NCBI GenBank assembly: GCA_903927025.1 | Contig: CAIYLG010000013.1 | Span: 124,001-188,000, forward strand | Origin: an uncultured Armatimonadota bacterium | GTDB lineage: Bacteria; Armatimonadota; Fimbriimonadia; Fimbriimonadales; Fimbriimonadaceae | Direction: 5' to 3' | DNA length: 64,000 nt | Shown: piece after piece, positions 1-9,011 of the stretch | Position numbering within the stretch: position 1 is the first letter of the stretch | Layout: every line of letters starts with the position of its first letter | Position numbers and translations under genes: made by a program | Notes under the pieces: generated by a model | Told to the model about the DNA's origin: nothing | Database searches by the model: none | What the model saw: only the letters and a program-made list of their open reading frames with translations

Positions 1-88
1 GAATCACGTCGTAACCCTTGCGCTCAAGCCTGCGCGAAAGCATGTCTCGGTTCATTTCATTGTCTTCAACCAACAGAATTTTGGTCAT
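1..88 (-). CDS. Response regulator receiver protein, partial (cut by window edge)
   Basis: The first 29 codons of a minus-strand gene are visible, starting at ATG 88. The translation opens MTKILLVEDNEMNRDM, the typical beta1 strand and acidic pocket (ED) of a CheY-like receiver domain. It starts 4 bases after the stop of the hybrid kinase at 93-3194, so the two are almost certainly one operon and this protein is a likely phosphotransfer partner. The output domain, if any, lies outside the window. Confidence 0.85.
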   Translation of the reverse strand, partial: MTKILLVEDNEMNRDMLSRRLERKGYDVI

Positions 89-92
89 GATC

Positions 93-3000
93 TTAATTTG
101 AGATTGTTTGACTCTTGCCATGAGCGGCGCAGCCAGCAACGGCGATCCGCACTTGATCGAGAAGAGATTCACGCGAGTTCGTAGCCTTGTGGAGGATTGT
201 CTCTACCAACCCGCTAAGCCTGTTGCGGTCCTGTGCACTCAAATCTTTAGCAGTTACGACGATCAGTGGGATTGAGCGCCACTCGGAGTGCAGCTGCATA
301 TGTTCCACAAAGGCGAAGCCATCCAAGTCGGGCATCATGAGGTCCAGCAGAATCAAGGTCGGTCGCTCTCGCTCGAGCGCCTTAAGCGCAAGTTCTACGT
401 TGTCGACTTCCGTGACCTTCCAACCTTCCCTTTCCAACATGCTCCGAGTCATATCTCGCGCAGTCGGGTCATTCTCGATAACTAGAACTGAAGGATTTGC
501 TGCAACGTACTTATTCAGAATCTGAGACAGGCGCTTCCGATTCACTGGTTTCGTGGCATATTCGGCCGCTCCCAGTGTAAAACCTCGGGCGGGGTCATCA
601 ACCATGGTCAGCATGATCACCGGAATCTCCCTCAAAGATTCATCCGCCATCAACGCCGACAACACGCTCCATCCGTCCATGCCTGGCATCATCACGTCAA
701 GCGTTATGGCAACGGGTCGAAGTTCACGGGCCAACTGCAAACCCACCTCTCCTCCAGAAGCGGTGCGAACGCAAAACCCGTCTTTAGAGAGGAACCGCTC
801 CAGCAAGTCCCTTTGTGCGGGATCGTCGTCGATCACGAGAACACAGCTTTCGCCGATTGGTACCGGTGCCGGCGCGTCTGCCGTTTGAAATTGCGCCGTT
901 CCCTCTGATGTGGAACTGCCTGAGGAGTTCTCTGGCTTTGAATCGATGACAACGGCAGGAAGCTTGATTGTAAATACACTGCCTTCGCCGAGGTGACTGC
1001 TGACGGTCACGTCACCACCCATCATCTGGCAGAATCGACGTGAGAGAGCGAGTCCCAGCCCGGTTCCTCCAAATTTTCGGGTCGTCGAAGCATCTGCCTG
1101 GCTAAAGTCCTTGAAGAGTTTTACGATCTGCTCCGAACTCAATCCAATTCCCGTGTCCGTCACACGAAACACGATCCACTCAACGCCATCCATTTGCTCG
1201 CGGGTTGCGTCCAGAGTGATCTCGCCCTCTTGCGTGAACTTCACGGCATTCGACAACAAGTTCGCAACCGCTTGCCGAACTTTTATTTGATCGGCATGCA
1301 TCGAACCAAGATTGTCTGACCGCCGAAGCTGGAGTGTATTTGCGTTTTTCTCGACCATGGGCTGGATCGTGGAGGCGATCTCGTCCAGCATCTTTCCAAC
1401 CTCGAATGTCTCGGTGAACAGCTCCATCTTTCCCGCTTCAATCTTGGAAAGATCGAGAATATCGTTGATGAGGTTGAGCAAATGCTTGCCCGCTCCCGTG
1501 ATCTTTTGGAGGTCGACACTAAAATCGTCAAGTTGCCGCTCATGAGCGTCTTCCTGGAGCATCTCCGAATATCCAAGGATGGCGTTCAGCGGAGTTCTAA
1601 GCTCGTGGCTCATGTTCGCAAGGAATAGGCTCTTCGTTTTGTTCGCGGTTTCGGCAGCTTCCTTCGCCTTGGCTGCTTCCTCTTGAACTCGCTTGCGCTC
1701 GGTAACATCTCGCGCCGCAGCGAAAACCCCGAGCACCTTTCCAGCTTCATTCCGATAGAGGCTCCCGTTGTAGAGCACGTCTGTTATTCGGCCGGAAACG
1801 TGTCGAATCGCCAAAGGATAATCGCGAACAAACCCCTCTAAGAACACTTGCTGGTATCCCGTGCGAGCCTGCTCGGGTTCTGTGAAGTAGTCCGAAAAGT
1901 CAGTGCCGATCAAATGCTGGCGCGCGATTCCCGTGACCAGTTCAGTTGCCTGATTGGCATCTGTGATTTTTCCTTCCGGGCTAATCGTGACAAGAGGGTC
2001 TGGACTCGCTTCGATGAGGCTACGGGCATATTCCGAGGCAGTGCGCTGAAGTTCAGCGGCGCGCTTTCGCTCAGTAACATCCTCCATAGCGAGAACAAGC
2101 AGCTCGCCATGGTGACCAGCCTGTAGTTTTCTTGCGTTCAGCAACATCACTCGTCGCCCGATCCCTGGGAAGTCGTACTCCAGTTCGAAATCGTTGAAGA
2201 CAGAACTCTTGGGAACGATATCTTCGAGCAAGGTTCGCAGATCTGGAATATCCCACTGCCCGTTGCCTAGTTCGTAAATGAGGCGATTCTCCGTCTCGTC
2301 TGCAGATACTTTGAAAGTCTGATAGAAAGCGCGATTGCCGGATCGGACCCGTAACGTGGTGTCCAATATCAGCAGTGGTTCCCGCACTGTGTCCACAATG
2401 TTCTGGGCGTAGGTTTCAATCGCCTTAAGGTCAGCCTCTGAGCGACGGCGTTCGGTGACGTCCTCCATGGCCAGAACAAGAAGCTCTCCATGGTGGCCAG
2501 CCTGCAGCTTACGAGCGTTTAAAAGCATCACTCGTCGCCCGATCGCGGGAAAGTCGTACTCCAGTTCGAAGTCGTTAAAGACTGAACTCTTGGGAACGAT
2601 GTCTTCGAGCAAGGTTCGGAGATCTGGAATATCCCATTGCCCGTTGCCGAGTTCGTAAATAAGGCGATTCTCCGTCTCTTCGGGTGAGACCTTGAAGGTC
2701 TGATAGAAAGCACGGTTGGCGCTTTGGACCCGGAGAGTTGTGTCGAGAGTGAGGAGGGGTTCTCTAACGGTATCGACAATGTTTTGAGCGTACATGTCGA
2801 TGGCCTTGAGATCGGCCTCGGAGCGGCGGCGCGCCGTGACGTCTTCCATTGCCAGCACAAGAAGTTCGGAGTGGCTGCCGGGCCGAAGTTTCCGTGCGTT
2901 GAGCAACATCACTCGGCGACCTATGACCGGAAATGTGTGTTCAAGCTCGAAGTCGTCAAACACCAAACTCTTGGGCACGACATCTTCCAAGAGGGTTCGC

Positions 3001-3194
3001 AGGTCAGGGATATCCCACTGTCCATTGCCGAGCTCGTAAATGAGCCTATTCTCCGTCTCCTCGGAAGTCACTTGAAAGGTTTGATAAAACGCGCGATTGG
3101 CGCTGCGAACCCTCAATGTCGCATCGAGCATCAACAACGGCTCTCGCACCGTGTTCACGATGTCTTGGGCGTACACTTCGAGTTCGTCTACCAT
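93..3194 (-). CDS. Hybrid sensor histidine kinase with four PAS and two receiver domains
   Basis: A 1033-residue protein without a signal peptide or membrane segment, so a cytoplasmic sensor. Domains in order: three near-identical PAS copies of 127 residues each (starting near residues 8, 135 and 262), a fourth unrelated PAS (about 389-500), a short coiled coil, a HisKA domain with the H box SHELRTPLNAILGYS (phospho-accepting His near 530), an HATPase domain with N box NLLSNAVKFT and G boxes DTGIGL and GGTGLGLAL, then two receiver domains. The first receiver has IDDD and LDVMMPGMDG; the second has IENDP and LDLMMPDLDG. SD-like AAGGA lies before the ATG. A separate receiver gene follows by 4 bases. 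The signal sensed is unknown. Confidence 0.95.
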   Translation of the reverse strand: MVDELEVYAQDIVNTVREPLLMLDATLRVRSANRAFYQTFQVTSEETENRLIYELGNGQWDIPDLRTLLEDVVPKSLVFDDFELEHTFPVIGRRVMLLNARKLRPGSHSELLVLAMEDVTARRRSEADLKAIDMYAQNIVDTVREPLLTLDTTLRVQSANRAFYQTFKVSPEETENRLIYELGNGQWDIPDLRTLLEDIVPKSSVFNDFELEYDFPAIGRRVMLLNARKLQAGHHGELLVLAMEDVTERRRSEADLKAIETYAQNIVDTVREPLLILDTTLRVRSGNRAFYQTFKVSADETENRLIYELGNGQWDIPDLRTLLEDIVPKSSVFNDFELEYDFPGIGRRVMLLNARKLQAGHHGELLVLAMEDVTERKRAAELQRTASEYARSLIEASPDPLVTISPEGKITDANQATELVTGIARQHLIGTDFSDYFTEPEQARTGYQQVFLEGFVRDYPLAIRHVSGRITDVLYNGSLYRNEAGKVLGVFAAARDVTERKRVQEEAAKAKEAAETANKTKSLFLANMSHELRTPLNAILGYSEMLQEDAHERQLDDFSVDLQKITGAGKHLLNLINDILDLSKIEAGKMELFTETFEVGKMLDEIASTIQPMVEKNANTLQLRRSDNLGSMHADQIKVRQAVANLLSNAVKFTQEGEITLDATREQMDGVEWIVFRVTDTGIGLSSEQIVKLFKDFSQADASTTRKFGGTGLGLALSRRFCQMMGGDVTVSSHLGEGSVFTIKLPAVVIDSKPENSSGSSTSEGTAQFQTADAPAPVPIGESCVLVIDDDPAQRDLLERFLSKDGFCVRTASGGEVGLQLARELRPVAITLDVMMPGMDGWSVLSALMADESLREIPVIMLTMVDDPARGFTLGAAEYATKPVNRKRLSQILNKYVAANPSVLVIENDPTARDMTRSMLEREGWKVTEVDNVELALKALERERPTLILLDLMMPDLDGFAFVEHMQLHSEWRSIPLIVVTAKDLSAQDRNRLSGLVETILHKATNSRESLLDQVRIAVAGCAAHGKSQTISN
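2031..3173 (-). repeat. Three tandem 381-bp PAS-encoding repeats inside the kinase gene
   Basis: Three head-to-tail in-frame units of 127 codons: 3173-2793, 2792-2412 and 2411-2031. Each encodes a PAS copy opening YAQ(D/N)IV(N/D)TVREPLL and containing ENRLIYELGNGQWDIPDLRT. Units 2 and 3 are most alike and share the stretch SSVFNDFELEYDF. This is a recent internal duplication, and recombination between units could change the copy number. Confidence 0.9.
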
Positions 3195-3687
3195 AGGGTT
3201 CCTTCACTATCTGGGGTTCTTCAACTGGACGAAGATTTCGAAAGCCAACTCGGAGATCACTTCTTGGAAGCGTCTCTTACGCCCACACATCCTGACCGCA
3301 CGCCTGATCAAACACTCTCGTTTAGATCTGAGACTCACCCGATTTTCACTGTCAACTTCGATGGCGTATCAGTGCGCGGGCAGGTGAAAATACAAGCTCG
3401 AAACTGATGCACCTCAGGAGGACTCGCCTGGTAATAGCGATGTTCCGTGTGTTTTAGGAATACATTTTCGGGAGCCTCTCGCCAAGTACCGGTTGAACTA
3501 GGAGTACAACGTTTCGAAGTCAATCGTCGACCTGAAAAGCAAGAGAGATAGATACGGAGCCGGCTGAAAGAATTCTCAGACAGCACCAACAAACGTTGCC
3601 CCCGTTGCTCTCCCTCAGCCCAACTGATAATCTAGGTAAGTCGGCATATGCCGACTGGCACCACGCAGCCGTGTTGCTTACCAACTT
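3195..3687. other. Divergent intergenic region between kinase and PQQ dehydrogenase
   Basis: About 490 bases between two divergent genes with no ORF I would accept. It must hold both promoters. The only clear element is an 18-bp perfect palindrome near the dehydrogenase start, listed separately. I see no RNA gene or riboswitch pattern. Confidence 0.6.
3639..3656. promoter_or_regulatory. 18-bp perfect palindrome upstream of PQQ dehydrogenase
   Basis: AGTCGGCATATGCCGACT is a perfect dyad with no loop, ending 31 bases before the ATG of the dehydrogenase at 3688. A loop-free dyad at this place fits an operator for a dimeric repressor better than a terminator. No regulator gene is adjacent, so the binding protein is unknown. 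Confidence 0.5.
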
Positions 3688-5808
3688 ATGAGATTTAGCA
3701 ATTGGATTCTGGGTGTTTTAGGCGTAGCTCCCCTTCTGTACGCGCTGGCAAACACACCCACAACTAAGCCGACACTCCCTTCGCAGGCGGAGCCTCAGTC
3801 CGATTGGCCGTTCTATGGCGGGAGTTCAAACGGGAACCGTTTTTCGAGCCTTTCTCAAATCAACCGTTCAAACGTAGACAAGCTGCAAGTTGCCTGGACG
3901 TATGATTGCGGCGAGGGGCCGGGAGGAACGGAGGCTCAACCCCTTGTGGTCGGCAACATCCTCTATGGGGTCACTCCAAACCATAACGTAGTCGCACTCG
4001 ATGCCGCGACTGGCGTCAAGAAGTGGAAATTCAAGTCCGGCATCGTCGGGAGCGGTGCCAACCGCGGCTTGACCTACTGGAGCGACGGAACCGAGGGGCG
4101 CTTGTTTGCTGCGGTTGGCCAGTACATCTATTCACTGGAGGCCGCCACTGGCAAGAACATCCAAAGTTTTGGCACCCAAGGGAGAATCGACCTTCGGGAA
4201 GGGGTGGGACGGGACCCTGCCAAGCAATGGATCGTGCTTACAACCCCGGGCGTGATCTACAAAGACTTGTTGATTGTCGGGGGCCGGGTATCAGAGGGAC
4301 TTCCCTGCACTCCCGGAGATATCCGCGCCTACGATGTCCGAACCGGCAAGGTTAGATGGTCCTTCCATACGATTCCTCATCCCGGCGAGTTTGGGTACCA
4401 CACATGGCCCAAGTTTGCCTGGAAGGTTTCCGGATCGGCCAACAACTGGGCGGGCATGGTAGTCGACTCAAATCTGGGAATCGTATTCGTTCCAACCGGC
4501 TCCGCCGCGAGCGACTTCTACGGAGCGGATCGGCTGGGAAACGATCTATTTGCCAACACTCTTTTGGCGCTTGATGCAAAAACAGGCAAGCGCATCTGGC
4601 ACTTCCAGGCCGTCCACCACGACATTTGGGATCGAGACTTCCCTTCGCCTCCCGCCTTGGTTCGAGTCAAGCGGGGTCGTAACTGGATCGATGCCGTGGC
4701 TCAAACAACGAAAACCGGACACGTCTACGTATTTGAGCGTCGAACTGGAAAGCCACTCTTTCCGATCCAGGATCGCAGCTATCCGCCGAGTCATACACCG
4801 GGTGAGATCGCTTCTGAGACCCAGCCGCTGCCCACCAAACCAGCCCCATTTGCTCGACAAGTATTGACCGAGGACATGTTAACCCAGCGGACGCCGGAAG
4901 CTCATGACTGGGCCCTGGAGAAGTACATCCTGTACTGGGGTGGGACGCCGTTCGAACCGTTTGAGGTTGATAAGGAAACGCTCATCTTCCCTGGATTTGA
5001 CGGTGGCGCAGAGTGGGGCGGTCCCGCGTTCGATCCGGAATCAGGACTCCTCTATGTGAATGCGAACGAGATGGCTTGGACTTCTCACCTGACCAAGAAC
5101 GAAAAGGAGAAATCCGCCCGGCAGCTTTACCTTCGAAATTGCGGAAACTGCCACGGAGACACCAAGGCTGGCTCGCCGCCACAGTTCCCCAACCTGCTGA
5201 AGTTGGACCCGAAATGGAACGCCGGCGCGATCAGTCGCTTGGTACGCCAAGGCGCAGGGCGTATGCCAAGCTTCCCGAATCTTTCGGACGCGGACTTGAA
5301 TGCCGTGGTGAATTACGTGCTGACTGGAGAGAGCAAGCCGCTGCAAGCGGACGAGGCAGCGGCGGTTGAGCAGGACTATCGATTCACTGGATATCGAAAG
5401 TTCCTAGATCCCGATGGCTACCCTGCGATCGCTCCTCCTTGGGGAACGCTCAGTGCGATCAACCTGAATTCGGGAGAGTACGCTTGGAAGATCCCGCTTG
5501 GCGAATACCCGGAACTGGCGTCCAAGGGCATGAAGGACACTGGCAGCGAAAACTATGGAGGACCGGCTGTCACTGCCGGCGGCCTGGTGTTTATCGCGGC
5601 AACCAACTACGACCGCAAGCTGCGAGCGCTAGATAAGTCCTCCGGCAAACTCCTGTGGGAAACCACCCTCCCATTCGCCGCCAACGCAACCCCGGCCATC
5701 TACATGGCAGACGGCCGGCAGTTCGTCGTTGTCTGCGCCGAAGGAAGTAAGGGACGCCCAAATGAGCCTAAAGGAGGCATGTACATTGCGTACGCGCTAC
5801 CTCGCTGA
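3688..5808 (+). CDS. PQQ-dependent dehydrogenase with embedded cytochrome c domain
   Basis: A 706-residue secreted quinoprotein. An N-terminal hydrophobic segment (about 1-22) is followed by DWPFYGGSSNGNRFSSLSQI, the usual entry to the eight-bladed PQQ propeller, and by repeated blade motifs such as VVALDAATGVKKWKF and LLALDAKTGKRIWHFQ. Near residues 475-560 a c-type cytochrome interrupts the propeller, with haem motif CGNCH at 485-489 and a candidate Met ligand in GRMPSF. The last blades follow (SSGKLLWETTL). It should oxidise a sugar or alcohol in the periplasm and pass electrons to its own haem. The substrate cannot be told from sequence. No PQQ biosynthesis gene is nearby. There is no SD before the ATG. 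Confidence 0.92.
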   Translation: MRFSNWILGVLGVAPLLYALANTPTTKPTLPSQAEPQSDWPFYGGSSNGNRFSSLSQINRSNVDKLQVAWTYDCGEGPGGTEAQPLVVGNILYGVTPNHNVVALDAATGVKKWKFKSGIVGSGANRGLTYWSDGTEGRLFAAVGQYIYSLEAATGKNIQSFGTQGRIDLREGVGRDPAKQWIVLTTPGVIYKDLLIVGGRVSEGLPCTPGDIRAYDVRTGKVRWSFHTIPHPGEFGYHTWPKFAWKVSGSANNWAGMVVDSNLGIVFVPTGSAASDFYGADRLGNDLFANTLLALDAKTGKRIWHFQAVHHDIWDRDFPSPPALVRVKRGRNWIDAVAQTTKTGHVYVFERRTGKPLFPIQDRSYPPSHTPGEIASETQPLPTKPAPFARQVLTEDMLTQRTPEAHDWALEKYILYWGGTPFEPFEVDKETLIFPGFDGGAEWGGPAFDPESGLLYVNANEMAWTSHLTKNEKEKSARQLYLRNCGNCHGDTKAGSPPQFPNLLKLDPKWNAGAISRLVRQGAGRMPSFPNLSDADLNAVVNYVLTGESKPLQADEAAAVEQDYRFTGYRKFLDPDGYPAIAPPWGTLSAINLNSGEYAWKIPLGEYPELASKGMKDTGSENYGGPAVTAGGLVFIAATNYDRKLRALDKSSGKLLWETTLPFAANATPAIYMADGRQFVVVCAEGSKGRPNEPKGGMYIAYALPR

Positions 5809-5834
5809 GCCGTCTTCGGCTTCGGGAAACGGCT
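5808..5834 (+). terminator. Weak hairpin after PQQ dehydrogenase
   Basis: AGCCGT and ACGGCT can pair just after the dehydrogenase stop codon. The stem is only 6 bp and no T run follows, so this may be an end-of-transcript structure or chance. Confidence 0.25.
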
Positions 5835-5980
5835 GTGGTAGATATGGGCTCGCTGGACGGCAACGTATTCGGAGACCGGGATAAATCATCTGGCTTTGAG
5901 GACACCACTGCGAAAGAAGAGATGATTCCAGTCGAGAAATGACACGACTATGCTCGAGGCGACCAGACATAGGACGAGCT

Positions 5981-6805
5981 ATGTCAACCTGTAATGTGAG
6001 CCACATCAAAATGACCACTTACAAGAGAAGAACCCACAGATTGAGCTTTGGCCCTTTGATTTGCCTGTGCATTTCAATGGTCGGTTGCGGGGGCGGAAGC
6101 GGAGGAGTGTCAGCTGCCTCAACTTTGAACATGGGTTTGATTCACGAATGGAAATTTGATGGAGACACCAACGACTCAATAGGCACCCTGAACGGGACTG
6201 CCGTGGGACCGGTGACCTATGTGAAAGGAATGATTGGCCAGGCCATCGTTCTGAACGGGAGCACGACGGGTGTCAACGTCCCTGCCGCTCCTGATATGCA
6301 GTTCCAGAAGTCGTTTTCGATCACTGCCTGGGCTTCCCTTTTTTCTTATCCAGACCCTTCTCAAGGTGCTTCATCCATCATCTTTGACGGCGACGACCGG
6401 AATGGCCTCGATCCCTACACCTTGATGGTTCTACCCTCTGGCAACCTACAGTTCAGTGTCGATGGGGCGGCGCAGCCCAATGGGGGCATAGACATCTGGG
6501 GCAAGATGCCGTTAAACAAATTCGTCTGCATCGCGGCTACATACGATCAGAAATCAGGCGCGCTGCGCCTATACAAGAATGGGATCCTGACCGGGGAAAA
6601 CCTTTTCAATTCCGCTTTAACCCCAGTTGTCCCTTTGGATCCAGCTTCCAACCCAGGTGTCGGAATTGGGACAAACAACAGCTTCCCAAATAGTTACGTC
6701 AACTACGGATTTAAAGGCGCGATTAATGACCTGAGAGTCTACAACCGAGCCCTAACCGGGTCCGAAGTTCAAGCACTCTATCGGGAAGGGCTCGCCGGCA
6801 GATAG
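5981..6805 (+). CDS. LamG-domain lipoprotein
   Basis: A secreted lipoprotein: basic N terminus, hydrophobic core and lipobox VGC followed by a glycine/serine linker (GGGSGG). The rest is a concanavalin A-like jelly roll of the LamG/laminin_G_3 type: HEWKFDGDTNDSIG at the front, then FSITAWASLFS, LRLYKNGILTG, and the terminal INDLRVYNRALTGSEV that is diagnostic of the family. It probably binds a glycan or protein at the cell surface. I choose ATG 5981 because AGGA lies 6 bases before it; ATG 6011 is possible and gives a more usual signal peptide length. Confidence 0.85.
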   Translation: MSTCNVSHIKMTTYKRRTHRLSFGPLICLCISMVGCGGGSGGVSAASTLNMGLIHEWKFDGDTNDSIGTLNGTAVGPVTYVKGMIGQAIVLNGSTTGVNVPAAPDMQFQKSFSITAWASLFSYPDPSQGASSIIFDGDDRNGLDPYTLMVLPSGNLQFSVDGAAQPNGGIDIWGKMPLNKFVCIAATYDQKSGALRLYKNGILTGENLFNSALTPVVPLDPASNPGVGIGTNNSFPNSYVNYGFKGAINDLRVYNRALTGSEVQALYREGLAGR

Positions 6806-6870
6806 CCTTAACTCTGTGAACTCACCTCAGGCTTCCGCCTTTTGGCGTTGCCCTGTACAATTTTACAGCC

Positions 6871-7545
6871 ATGGTGAAACTCCTACTAACCGACTCCGGC
6901 GTCACGAATCAGAGCATCCTTGAGGCGTTGGTTGGGCTACTGGGGAAACCGATTGAAGAGTGCAGCGCGCTTTGCATTCCTACCGCAGGATACGGTCACC
7001 CGATGAGCACCCCCGAGCGCGCCTATCGCTTCATCAGCGGACGCGAGGATCATTGCCCGATGAGCGGACTCGGCTGGAAGAAATTAGGAGTGCTGGAACT
7101 AACGGCCCTTCCGAGCCTTGAAAGAGATCGCTGGGTCAGCTGGGTTCAGGAAGCAGATGCTCTGTTGGTGAACGGCGGCGACGCTCTGTACCTTGCTCAA
7201 TGGATGCGAGAATCTGGCATGGCAGATCTCCTTCCAACGCTCGGTGATAAAGTCTGGGTGGGCTTGAGTGGAGGGAGCATGGCGATGACTCCACGTGTTG
7301 GGTCGGACTTCGTGCAGTGGAAGTCCCCCGCAGGAGCAGACGCGGCGCTAAATTTCGTCAACTTTTCAATCTTCCCGCATGTTGGCAACCCCGGTTGCCC
7401 GGACAACACGCTTGAGGCCGCTGAGAAATGGGCGGCAGAAATCGGCAACCCCGGATATGCAATTGATTACGGGACCGCAATCAAGGTGGTCGACAGCAAA
7501 GTTGAAGTCATCTCCGAAGGGGACTGGAAGCTCTTCAACGGATGA
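6871..7545 (+). CDS. Peptidase S51 family protein (dipeptidase E-like), copy 1
   Basis: A 224-residue cytoplasmic protein of the S51/type 1 glutamine amidotransferase-like fold. It opens MVKLLLTDSGVTNQSI, has ADALLVNGGDALYL (the strand before the elbow), a nucleophile elbow VGLSGGS with candidate Ser133, and FSIFPHVG with candidate His170. S51 enzymes remove N-terminal Asp from dipeptides or process cyanophycin. The elbow reads GLSGGS where the family and the second copy in this window (25288-26040) have S-A-G, a conservative change. The two copies are about equally long and clearly paralogous. Confidence 0.85.
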   Translation: MVKLLLTDSGVTNQSILEALVGLLGKPIEECSALCIPTAGYGHPMSTPERAYRFISGREDHCPMSGLGWKKLGVLELTALPSLERDRWVSWVQEADALLVNGGDALYLAQWMRESGMADLLPTLGDKVWVGLSGGSMAMTPRVGSDFVQWKSPAGADAALNFVNFSIFPHVGNPGCPDNTLEAAEKWAAEIGNPGYAIDYGTAIKVVDSKVEVISEGDWKLFNG

Positions 7546-7749
7546 AGCCAGGGCATGGACGGGTGCCTACGATTGGTGGAAGGCCATCGTCGTGATGGAA
7601 AACCTGCAGTTTCTCGACAGCTTGGAAAGCCTTTCGCGACCGTAGTCCTTGCCGCCGGCTGAGTGGAACTCCTATTTCGCCGTGTGAATCCTCATTCATA
7701 GCCGCATTTGGAACATCCACCAAATAGCTCTAGTCACACGACTCCGCTA

Positions 7750-8895
7750 ATGGCACAATTTAATGCAGATCACCGGTTTCGCCAGCGCGCAACCTTCAAC
7801 TTCCGCACGTTGTCGCTTGGGACTGGACTTGTGGCATTGTCAGCCTCGTCCGCCCTGGCGGTTGACCGACTTCATGAACCTACCAGTCGGGATGCTTTCA
7901 TGCGTGTGCAGTACACGTCGAAAGCAGAGTTCATCGAGGGGCTGAGGCAACATCCAAAGTCGCTAAGGGCGATGGCAAAGTGCTTCGGAACTCATTCGGA
8001 GACCCTCCTTCAGTACATTCGCGAAGACGTACACCTCGGCCGACTTCAGACCACTCGAAGCTACTCGTCTTGGGGCCTTCATGACGGACGCCCGTACGCA
8101 ACTCACGTTCGTTACACGGCGGGTAGCCCGGCCTGGGTTACTGCGGACGGAACACCAGTTATCTATTGGCGATGTTCCAACCCCATGATGGACAGTCTTC
8201 CGATGAGGATCGCCCCGCCTCCTCCTGTCGTAACGCCGCCACCGCCCGCACCACCTGCGGTCGTAACCCCTCCGCCTCCACCTCCTCCTCCTGTTGAAGT
8301 GGTCACGCCGCCACCACCCCCTCCCCCTGTAGAAGTTGTGACGCCGCCACCACCTGTGGTTATCGTAACGCCTCCGCCTGCCGTGGTCGTGGTACCGCAA
8401 CCCGCTGTGGTCGTGCAGCCAACACCGCCTGCGCCCGTCGAAGTCGATCGGCAGCATACGCGCTTGATCGGAATTAAGGCCGGAGCGATGCTCTGGACCG
8501 AGTACTTCGGAACGAACGAAACGATGGCGACAGCTGGCTTGGACGTAGATATCTGGGTCCCAAGCCCAAGCACCCGCGTCGGTCTCTACTTCGACACCGC
8601 GGGCGAATTTGAGAAGCACTCACCTTACGCCTGGTATGGCGGAGGGCTGGAATTCCGACAGGACCTATCCGACCCGAAGAGATCCACGACACCCTACTTT
8701 GGCGCTGGCTTTGGCTACTACAGCGGACATGTTGACGACCTACAGTCGGACAACTTCGTCAAGTGGGGAGCCAAGGGCTTTATCGGCCTACAGTTCCGAG
8801 GCGGACCCTTCCTCGAGCTGCAGTACAACCAACTCGGCAAAGAAAATAATCGAGACCTAAGCCGCTTCGGCCTCAGCCTCGGCTATCGGTTCTAA
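7750..8895 (+). CDS. Proline-rich outer-membrane beta-barrel protein
   Basis: About 381 residues from ATG 7750, the start that gives a clean signal peptide ending ASSALA. After a mature N-terminal domain (about 30-150) of unknown family comes a long proline/valine tract of repeated PPPPP and VEVVTPPP units (about 155-240), then a C-terminal domain with alternating aromatic strands (LYFDTAGEF, YFGAGFGYYSGHV) ending in GLSLGYRF. A terminal Phe after such strands is the usual outer-membrane barrel signature. The proline tract may cross the periplasm or peptidoglycan. An upstream in-frame ATG (7708) would bury the signal peptide. Confidence 0.75.
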   Translation: MAQFNADHRFRQRATFNFRTLSLGTGLVALSASSALAVDRLHEPTSRDAFMRVQYTSKAEFIEGLRQHPKSLRAMAKCFGTHSETLLQYIREDVHLGRLQTTRSYSSWGLHDGRPYATHVRYTAGSPAWVTADGTPVIYWRCSNPMMDSLPMRIAPPPPVVTPPPPAPPAVVTPPPPPPPPVEVVTPPPPPPPVEVVTPPPPVVIVTPPPAVVVVPQPAVVVQPTPPAPVEVDRQHTRLIGIKAGAMLWTEYFGTNETMATAGLDVDIWVPSPSTRVGLYFDTAGEFEKHSPYAWYGGGLEFRQDLSDPKRSTTPYFGAGFGYYSGHVDDLQSDNFVKWGAKGFIGLQFRGGPFLELQYNQLGKENNRDLSRFGLSLGYRF

Positions 8896-8902
8896 GGCAA
8901 AA

Positions 8903-8952
8903 GGGTAGCTGACCTGCGGCAAAGTTGCCAAGTGTCAGCTACCCACCTTTTT
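8903..8952 (+). terminator. Rho-independent terminator after outer-membrane protein gene
   Basis: GGGTAGCTGAC (8903-8913) pairs perfectly with GTCAGCTACCC (8934-8944). Inside the loop GGCAA and TTGCC form a second short stem. A run of five T follows at 8948-8952. It lies between two converging genes and may stop transcription from both sides. Confidence 0.85.
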
Positions 8953-9011
8953 GTCAGCTTTAGCGGGGTGGATGTCCATTTTCCAGTTGACTCGGTCTGA
9001 ACGAGACCTAG

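Noticed and set aside
8163-8619. Long glycine/threonine-rich minus-strand frames
   Set aside because: They are antisense to the proline codons of the outer-membrane protein; the proline tract and signal peptide show that the plus strand is coding.
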